Source of the DNA: Pseudoalteromonas sp. '520P1 No. 423'
GTDB lineage: Bacteria > Pseudomonadota > Gammaproteobacteria > Enterobacterales > Alteromonadaceae
Direction: 5' to 3'
NCBI RefSeq assembly: GCF_001269985.1
Contig: NZ_BBZB01000001.1
Span: 744,001-808,000 of the forward strand
Length of the DNA: 64,000 nucleotides
The position numbers were made by a program, and so were the translations under genes. Positions 58,885-64,000 of this stretch are shown in pieces. How positions within the stretch are numbered: position 1 is the stretch's first letter; every line of letters begins with the position of its first letter. A model generated the notes under the pieces. The model did not search any database, was not told the DNA's origin, and saw only the letters and a program-made list of their open reading frames with translations.

Positions 58885-58906
58885 GCGCGACTGAAGTCGC
58901 GCCTAC
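58885..58906. repeat. REP-like hairpin (GCGCGACT / AGTCGCGC)
   Basis: GCGCGACT (58885-58892) and AGTCGCGC (58895-58902) are perfect arms around GA, followed by CTAC. It is much more GC-rich than its surroundings and lies between the convergent DUF1461 and SPFH genes. A decayed copy is at 20710-20730. Confidence 0.75.
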
Positions 58907-58938
58907 GCTTTAAGGTAAAGTTAAGCTATATTTAGGGG

Positions 58939-59874
58939 TTATTTTTTACTATCAATACTCCATAAAACGTTTTGGTCAGATCCCATTATTGTTGTTGGCA
59001 TTTGACCATTCCATTGTTGGGCTTTTACATACTCAACTAATGTTTTTGATTTACTCAAAGAAGCTGCTTTTGCTTTAATCGCTTCTGCTTCCGCTAAACC
59101 TTTTAGTGATATTGCCTCGGCTTCAGCTTCCGCCTCTTTTTTAATGGCATAAGCACGACCATCAGCTTTAGCTTTAGCAGCATCACGTTGCGCCATAGCA
59201 GTATTTACTTCTCGTTGCGCTTCTAATTTTTGACGATCGAGCTTATGTTGTTCTGCAGCAGCTAAATTTTTCTCAGTTTGTTTTGTTTCAATGCTTTGAA
59301 TATATTTGGCCGGTAAAATGAGATTCTCTAATTGCGCTGAATCTAATTTAACAGGGTACTCCTTCATGCCATCAACAAGTAACTCTTCAATTTGCGCAAT
59401 TACTTGAGAGCGGTTTTGTATTAGCTCTTCTGCTTTATATCGTGCTAACGCATCTTTTGCAGCAGATCTGAGTTTGGGGTCTAATATACGACTCTCAAAC
59501 TGAGATAAACCACCATAAGCTTTAAATAACTCAAAAGCTTGATCGCGCTTAACAGTCCAGTTAATTGACACTTCTGCCACAACGGGCATTTGCTCATGGG
59601 TCGAAGCATTTAGTTTTTCAACATTCTTACGAGTACGAATTTCTAATACTTCTATGGTATCCACAAATGGGATTTTAGTATGTAACCCAGGGTTTACTTG
59701 CTCTGTTGCTTCACCAAAACGTTTGATTATGCCAACGTGACCTTCATCAACTGTATACATGGCTTGGTATGCTGTCGCTATGCCAGCAATAGCCAGTATT
59801 ACACCGATAGCAGAACCTTTCTTTTTACTGACAATAGTTGAGAGATCTGGTAATTCATTTTGATTTTTTTGCAT
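58939..59874 (-). CDS. SPFH/prohibitin-family membrane protein
   Basis: The 311-residue protein has one N-terminal membrane segment (about 22-42), the SPFH domain (GHVGIIKRFGEATEQVNPGL onward) and a long Ala/Glu/Lys-rich coiled coil (about 200-275). It is closer to prohibitin than to HflC or HflK. Such proteins form large membrane-associated rings and influence proteolysis or membrane domains; the specific role is not known here. It stands alone. Confidence 0.88.
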   Translation of the reverse strand: MQKNQNELPDLSTIVSKKKGSAIGVILAIAGIATAYQAMYTVDEGHVGIIKRFGEATEQVNPGLHTKIPFVDTIEVLEIRTRKNVEKLNASTHEQMPVVAEVSINWTVKRDQAFELFKAYGGLSQFESRILDPKLRSAAKDALARYKAEELIQNRSQVIAQIEELLVDGMKEYPVKLDSAQLENLILPAKYIQSIETKQTEKNLAAAEQHKLDRQKLEAQREVNTAMAQRDAAKAKADGRAYAIKKEAEAEAEAISLKGLAEAEAIKAKAASLSKSKTLVEYVKAQQWNGQMPTTIMGSDQNVLWSIDSKK

Positions 59875-60011
59875 ATTATTCCCTTATATATTTTTAAAAT
59901 GTTACTGATAAAACATAAAGTAACAAATTAAGGGGACAAACGAGAGTAAAAATGATTTTTGGTCATTTTTATCTCGTAAAAGGGTTATGAAGGAGATTTT
60001 TGGCAGTGAAT

Positions 60012-60613
60012 TCACTTATTTAAACTTTGGTAAAAGAGTTTTGTAACCCGTTCTTGTGGCAACCAGTTTGAGTAAGTTAATTTCAATGGGCTTAAAGGTT
60101 GTGCATCAATAATCGCTTGTTCAGTTTTATTTATTTTCATTGTCTCTAAAACTAATTCTTTAGCCTTTTTGACTAAGTGTAAGTAGTTATTGAGTTCTTG
60201 TTTATTGCTAATAGGACCGTGCCCCGGGATCACTTGAGTATTGTTATCTATTTTTTTTAATACATCAGTAACTGCATCAATCACACCATTAACACTACCT
60301 CCGCTATTCACATCAATAAATGGCAGGCTGTTTAAATTAAAATATATATCCCCCATATGCACTATGTTAGCGTTATCAAAAAATACAATGGCATCACCAT
60401 CGGTATGAGCATTTTTATGTCGTCTGATAATTTAGCAAATTGATCATCAACAATATAAATACCATCTTCACCAATACTGGCCGCTATATTGCTTCCTTGG
60501 CCAAATAATACATAAATATTCTGATTGAGTTTTTGTACTTTAACTACGTTTGCATAACTAAATGAAGTACTTAAAAGTAGTGCAATGCTAAGTCAAATAA
60601 CATGTTTGAGCAT
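60012..60613 (-). pseudogene. Broken metallo-beta-lactamase-fold hydrolase
   Basis: An ATG at 60613 opens a signal-peptide-like frame that hits a TGA at codon 7 (60593-60595) and then continues in the same frame as LSIALLLSTSFSYANVVKVQ and on to VLFGQGSNIAASIGEDGIYI. Near 60409-60421 the frame breaks: KLSDDIK is joined to NAHTDGDAIVFFDNANIVHM in another frame. In intact relatives a block of about 60-80 residues with the zinc motif HxHxDH lies between; here it is absent. The rest, up to VIPGHGPISN and the C-terminus, is well preserved. It is divergent from a blaI-like gene. Confidence 0.85.
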
Positions 60614-60698
60614 AATAGTTCCCTTTTATTATTTAATCTCAGCATAAGTTAATTTTTAGTCTGGGTAAATAAACATCAAAAAAAGCTTGTATTATATA

Positions 60699-60712
60699 AT
60701 TACAGGTGTAAT
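60699..60712. promoter_or_regulatory. BlaI-type operator 1
   Basis: ATTACAGGTGTAAT has perfect arms ATTACA / TGTAAT, the TACA-N-TGTA type bound by BlaI/MecI repressors. It lies between the divergent hydrolase pseudogene and the blaI-like gene. Confidence 0.75.
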
Positions 60713-60725
60713 CTATGGTTTATAA

Positions 60726-60739
60726 ATTACAAGGGTAAT
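60726..60739. promoter_or_regulatory. BlaI-type operator 2, overlapping the ribosome binding site
   Basis: ATTACAAGGGTAAT repeats the first site with one mismatch, 27 bases downstream centre to centre. Its AAGGG is the ribosome binding site of the blaI-like gene, so the repressor would cover its own leader. Confidence 0.7.
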
Positions 60740-60743
60740 CGTT

Positions 60744-61127
60744 ATGTCGACAATAACTGAAATCAGTAAAACAGAATTTGAAGTACTAGAGGTGTTATGG
60801 CAGCAGCATCCTGCTTCAGCAAATGAGATCATTGCTAAGCTAAATGAAAATAAAGAATGGCATGAAAAAACAGTAAAAACCTTACTTAATCGTATGGTAA
60901 AAAAAGGCGCTATAGGATTCGAAAAACAACAAAGGACTTATATTTATACGCCTTTATTAGAGCGAGACTCTTATACATTAAAAGAAAGTAAAAGCTTACT
61001 TGAGCGTATGTTCAGTGGGAAAATTGCCCCTTTAGTTGCTGGTTTTGCAAAATCTGATGAACTATCAAAGCAAGATATATCAGAGTTAAAGCAATTGATT
61101 GATCAATGGGAACAAGACAATGATTAA
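60744..61127 (+). CDS. BlaI/MecI-family transcription repressor
   Basis: The 127-residue protein begins with the winged helix ISKTEFEVLEVLWQQHPASA and the recognition region EKTVKTLLNRMVKKGAIGFE, followed by a helical dimerisation domain. BlaI repressors are cleaved or released when a partner M56 membrane peptidase senses a signal. The partner overlaps its end by 8 bases. Twin operators precede the gene. Confidence 0.92.
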   Translation: MSTITEISKTEFEVLEVLWQQHPASANEIIAKLNENKEWHEKTVKTLLNRMVKKGAIGFEKQQRTYIYTPLLERDSYTLKESKSLLERMFSGKIAPLVAGFAKSDELSKQDISELKQLIDQWEQDND

Positions 61128-62355
61128 CATGTTAGCTGATTCTCAATTGCTAACTTGGTTAATTGAGCAGCAACTTTATATCTGTTTAATTATGATCGCA
61201 TTAGTGTTTTTTGAGAAAAAGTCATTACCTAGTTTAGGCGCTAAATTAAGTTATAGCCTTTGGTTGATATTACCAGTGGGAATAATTTTGAATAATTTGC
61301 CTTTAGGGTTTGTGGCAATTGAAAATAATGAGATTACCCGTTATTTAGTGGGGATTCAATCACCTGAGTTTTCTCAAACGGAGTTGAATTATCTACCTTT
61401 AGTTTGGGGGTTAGGTGCGTTTGTTATTTTGTTTATTGGATTTTTTTCAAAGCAGCAACAGCAGATAGCATCATCTTTAACTCCGACAGCAGCACAAAAT
61501 CTACCACTACAGTTACCTGATAGATTAAGGCTGTATCACTCAGATATTGTATCAAGCCCTTTATTATTAGGGGTTTATTCGCCTAAGTTAGTTTTACCGA
61601 CTCATTATCAAAAGTTATATAGCCAAGAACAGCTAAAAATGATTTTAGAGCACGAAATTTATCACTATAAGCGTAAAGACAATTTATGTAATAGCCTAGC
61701 GATTATTGTTCTAAGTTTATTTTGGTTTAATCCTCTGATTTGGTTTGGCTATTTGAGTTATCGTCGCGTGCAAGAGATCTCATGCGATTCAGCTGTATTA
61801 AAAAGTAAAACAAAATCACAGAGCATTGAATATGGTAAAGCCTTATTAATATGCGCTGAGCAAACAAGCACGAAACTTTGTGCTTATACACACTATGGAG
61901 AGAAGAGTACTATGTTGCAAAGAATTAATAATCTTAAACAAAAAAAATCTACAAAACCTTTAGCGCAATTAGCTGCAATTGCACTGACTACAAGCTTGTT
62001 GAGCGGTATAGCAGTAGCACATCAAGATGAAGTTCATGGTATGAAACAAGAACAGGTTTCTCCAATTATGCGTATCGAACCAAAATATCCTGCTCTAGCT
62101 GCCGAAGAAGGCACAGAAGGGGCTGTAGTGTTAGTTTATGATATTACACCTGCTGGTTTGGTTGAAAACGTAAGCGTAGTTACTGCACAGCCTAAAAAAG
62201 TATTTGATAAAGTTTCAAAAGTTGCTTTAAGGCAGTGGAAATTTGCTAAAACAGAGCATGGTGCTAAGCGTTTATTAGTACAATTAGATTATGCGATGAG
62301 TAAAGATAGTGAAAAAGCGCCTGATTTATTGGAACGTATTAAAGTGACTCACTAA
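61120..62355 (+). CDS. M56-family membrane peptidase with C-terminal TonB domain (BlaR1-like)
   Basis: I start at the ATG at 61120 (MINMLADSQLLTWLIEQQ), 8 bases before the end of blaI. The 411-residue protein has four membrane segments, with the zinc-protease motif HEIYHYKRKDN between the second pair. A further hydrophobic segment near TSLLSGIAVA is followed by a TonB-type C-terminal domain (RIEPKYPALAAEEGTEGAVV then VALRQWKFAK). In place of BlaR1's penicillin-binding sensor it has TonB, a common variant in gammaproteobacteria whose signal is unknown. Confidence 0.9.
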   Translation: MINMLADSQLLTWLIEQQLYICLIMIALVFFEKKSLPSLGAKLSYSLWLILPVGIILNNLPLGFVAIENNEITRYLVGIQSPEFSQTELNYLPLVWGLGAFVILFIGFFSKQQQQIASSLTPTAAQNLPLQLPDRLRLYHSDIVSSPLLLGVYSPKLVLPTHYQKLYSQEQLKMILEHEIYHYKRKDNLCNSLAIIVLSLFWFNPLIWFGYLSYRRVQEISCDSAVLKSKTKSQSIEYGKALLICAEQTSTKLCAYTHYGEKSTMLQRINNLKQKKSTKPLAQLAAIALTTSLLSGIAVAHQDEVHGMKQEQVSPIMRIEPKYPALAAEEGTEGAVVLVYDITPAGLVENVSVVTAQPKKVFDKVSKVALRQWKFAKTEHGAKRLLVQLDYAMSKDSEKAPDLLERIKVTH

Positions 62356-62382
62356 TTCACTTTTAATGAGAGATAACTTAAG

Positions 62383-62437
62383 CTTGTATATACAAATTTA
62401 ATCAATTGAGTAATTTGTATATACAAGTTGTTTTTTA
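62383..62437 (+). terminator. Inverted repeat terminator built from two TTGTATATACAA palindromes
   Basis: CTTGTATATACAAATT (62383-62398) and AATTTGTATATACAAG (62412-62427) are exact reverse complements with a 13-base loop and a following TTGTTTTTT. Each arm is itself a 12-base palindrome, with centres 31 bases apart, so this could be either an AT-rich terminator or a pair of operators. Confidence 0.6.
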
Positions 62438-62595
62438 TAAATCATATTTTCATTTTCACTCCCCCAAAGCCCGCTATTTATAAGCAAAAAACCATATTAA
62501 AGAGACTTAACAGGTACCCCCCTTATTTTGAGGATTAAAAAACGTTATCATATTACTGCAGCCGTTGTGATATTAGCGTAGTTAAGGAAATTGTA

Positions 62596-63489
62596 GTGGG
62601 TTCAGTGTTATCAAAAGTTAGACAGTTCGTTTCTATAGGGTTTTATGCGATAAATACCTTTTTTTGGGTATTGCCTATTATTATTTGTGGATTTTTAAAA
62701 TTAATCCCTATTAAGCCGTGGCAGCAGTTTATAAGCTGGATTGCTAAATTTTTAGCGAGTCGCTGGGTTGCTTGTAACTCACTCATTCAAAATATAATGA
62801 CACCATTTAAATTAGAAGTGACAGGTTTAGATGATTTACAACCGAAAGATTGGTATTTGGTTATTGCAAATCACCAAAGCTGGGTTGATATTTTAGTGAT
62901 GCAACGTTTATTACATAATCGTATTCCATTTTTAAACTTCTTTTTGAAAAAAGAACTTATTTATGTGCCATTTTTAGGGTTAGCATGGTGGGCATTAGAC
63001 TTTCCATTTATGTCACGTACCAGCAAAGCACAATTAAAAAAGAACCCATCACTACGTGGAAAAGATATAGAAACAACTCGAAAAGCATGTGAAAAATTCA
63101 AAGAAGTACCTGTAAGTATTGTGAATTTTGTTGAAGGTACACGCTTTACTGAAAATAAACATAAAAGGCAGAAAAGTCCTTTTCAGCAATTGTTAAAACC
63201 AAAAGCGGGTGGCATTGCTTTTGTTTTACAGGCTATGGGCGATCAACTCTCTAAAATAGTGAATATCACCATACATTACCCTGATGGCATACCTAATTTT
63301 GTTGATTTTGCTAGCGGTAAAGTAAAGCGTATTCAAGTACATGTTGAAGTGATGCCAATTAGGGATGCATTAATCGGTGACTATACTAATGATACTGACT
63401 TTAGGGTGCAGTTTCAGTCTGAGCTAAATAAAATGTGGCAAGATAAAGAGCAAAACATGAAAAAGCTATCTGAAAATGAGGTTGCTTAA
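62596..63489 (+). CDS. Acyltransferase of the PlsC/YihG type
   Basis: The 297-residue protein starts at a GTG and has an N-terminal membrane segment (INTFFWVLPIIICGFLKL). The acyltransferase motifs are NHQSWVDILV (the HX4D catalytic pair), the run FLKKELIYVPFLGLAWWALD, and FVEGTRFT (glycerol-phosphate pocket). YihG and related proteins add acyl chains to lysophospholipids; the specific acceptor here is not known. The MscS-like gene follows after 28 bases, possibly in the same unit. Confidence 0.88.
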   Translation: MGSVLSKVRQFVSIGFYAINTFFWVLPIIICGFLKLIPIKPWQQFISWIAKFLASRWVACNSLIQNIMTPFKLEVTGLDDLQPKDWYLVIANHQSWVDILVMQRLLHNRIPFLNFFLKKELIYVPFLGLAWWALDFPFMSRTSKAQLKKNPSLRGKDIETTRKACEKFKEVPVSIVNFVEGTRFTENKHKRQKSPFQQLLKPKAGGIAFVLQAMGDQLSKIVNITIHYPDGIPNFVDFASGKVKRIQVHVEVMPIRDALIGDYTNDTDFRVQFQSELNKMWQDKEQNMKKLSENEVA

Positions 63490-63517
63490 ACTTTAAGTTT
63501 CACTAAAAGGAATTCAA

Positions 63518-64000
63518 ATGAGCCCGCTACAAACACTGATTTTACCTTGGTTAGCTAACATGCCTGAGGCTGGTTTAATATCTGCGATTATCGCAGTATT
63601 ATTAGGTATTAGTTTACTAGTTGTAGTGTACTTATTTGCAAGTCGCTTATTATTACCAACCTTGCAGAAAATCGCTTTATACTTCTCGCCAAAAACAATA
63701 GGTCCTTTAAGTCATTTAATCCATAAACTTGATCGAAGACTCTCGGTTTTGTTTTGTACAATTTTATTCTTAACAACCTTTCATTTTATTTACCCTTCTA
63801 CAGAGTTACTTACATCTATATTTAAATCAGGCGGGCAAATTCTCTTAGTCATTTATGCAGGCTTAATATTTAGCTCTGTTGTGAGTATTGCTGGGGCGAT
63901 ATATAACCAACTCTCTTTTTCTAAAGATGTGCCTATTCAAGGCTTAATCCAAGTCATTAAATTAGTCACCTTTATTGTAGCTGCTATTCTGGTTTTTAGT
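63518..64000 (+). CDS. MscS-family mechanosensitive channel, YbdG-like (cut by window end)
   Basis: The frame is open from an ATG with AAAAGG upstream to the last base, giving 161 residues. It has membrane segments near residues 18-42, 82-100 and 107-130 and ends in VPIQGLIQVIKLVTFIVAAI, the start of the MscS core in YbdG-type channels. These gate under membrane tension in osmotic downshock. The pore helix and C-terminal domain lie outside the window. Confidence 0.75.
   Translation, partial: MSPLQTLILPWLANMPEAGLISAIIAVLLGISLLVVVYLFASRLLLPTLQKIALYFSPKTIGPLSHLIHKLDRRLSVLFCTILFLTTFHFIYPSTELLTSIFKSGGQILLVIYAGLIFSSVVSIAGAIYNQLSFSKDVPIQGLIQVIKLVTFIVAAILVFS

Overview
The window is an AT-rich chromosomal segment of a marine gammaproteobacterium, most likely an Alteromonadales member (Pseudoalteromonas, Colwellia or Catenovulum-like). 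The basis is gene order, protein similarity recalled from family knowledge, a complete gspC-N type II secretion operon, a choice-of-anchor H / GlyGly-CTERM protein, and a Shewanella-like phosphatase. The species cannot be fixed from sequence alone. I see no phage, insertion sequence or CRISPR array.

Layout. 1-8351: the conserved block tex (cut by the left edge), greB, ompR-envZ, pckA, hslO, hslR, in the same order as in E. coli. 8580-19954: a type II secretion operon gspCDEFGHIJKLMN with overlapping or very close genes, followed by a YecA/YgfB-family gene. 20784-22076: two exported proteins on the minus strand. 22399-40230: tRNA-Trp, secE-nusG, rplKA, rplJL, rpoBC, and the str operon rpsL-rpsG-fusA-tuf. 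Its classical control sites are visible: the L10 leader, the rplL-rpoB hairpins and the S7 intercistronic region. About 1 kb between nusG and rplK holds a hexamer tandem repeat and a broken secreted-protein gene.

40451-64000 is accessory and housekeeping DNA: a methyltransferase, an RbgA-type GTPase, yaeQ, a GlyGly-CTERM surface protein, a hydrolase, a DUF417 protein, a PAS-sigma54 activator followed by a CcoG ferredoxin, an esterase-TPR protein, a CadC-like regulator divergent from a phosphatase / TonB receptor / RDD / pseudouridine synthase operon, a DMT transporter, an SPFH protein, a metallo-beta-lactamase-fold pseudogene divergent from a BlaI / M56 peptidase pair, a PlsC-type acyltransferase, and the start of an MscS-family channel.

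How parts fit together. The T2SS genes supply a secretion route that the GlyGly-CTERM protein at 42937 probably uses. The most interesting apparently undescribed unit is the PAS-AAA+-Fis regulator (45633-47057). It is bracketed by identical CGATATATCG palindromes. The downstream pair lies about 70-100 bp before a sigma54-type promoter for ccoG, so regulator, enhancer sites and target can all be read from the sequence. A second notable unit is the BlaI / M56-TonB pair with twin operators facing a metallo-hydrolase gene that has lost its zinc motif.

Coordinates of short sites were counted by hand. Start codons were moved from the longest ORF where the ribosome binding site or family length argued for it.
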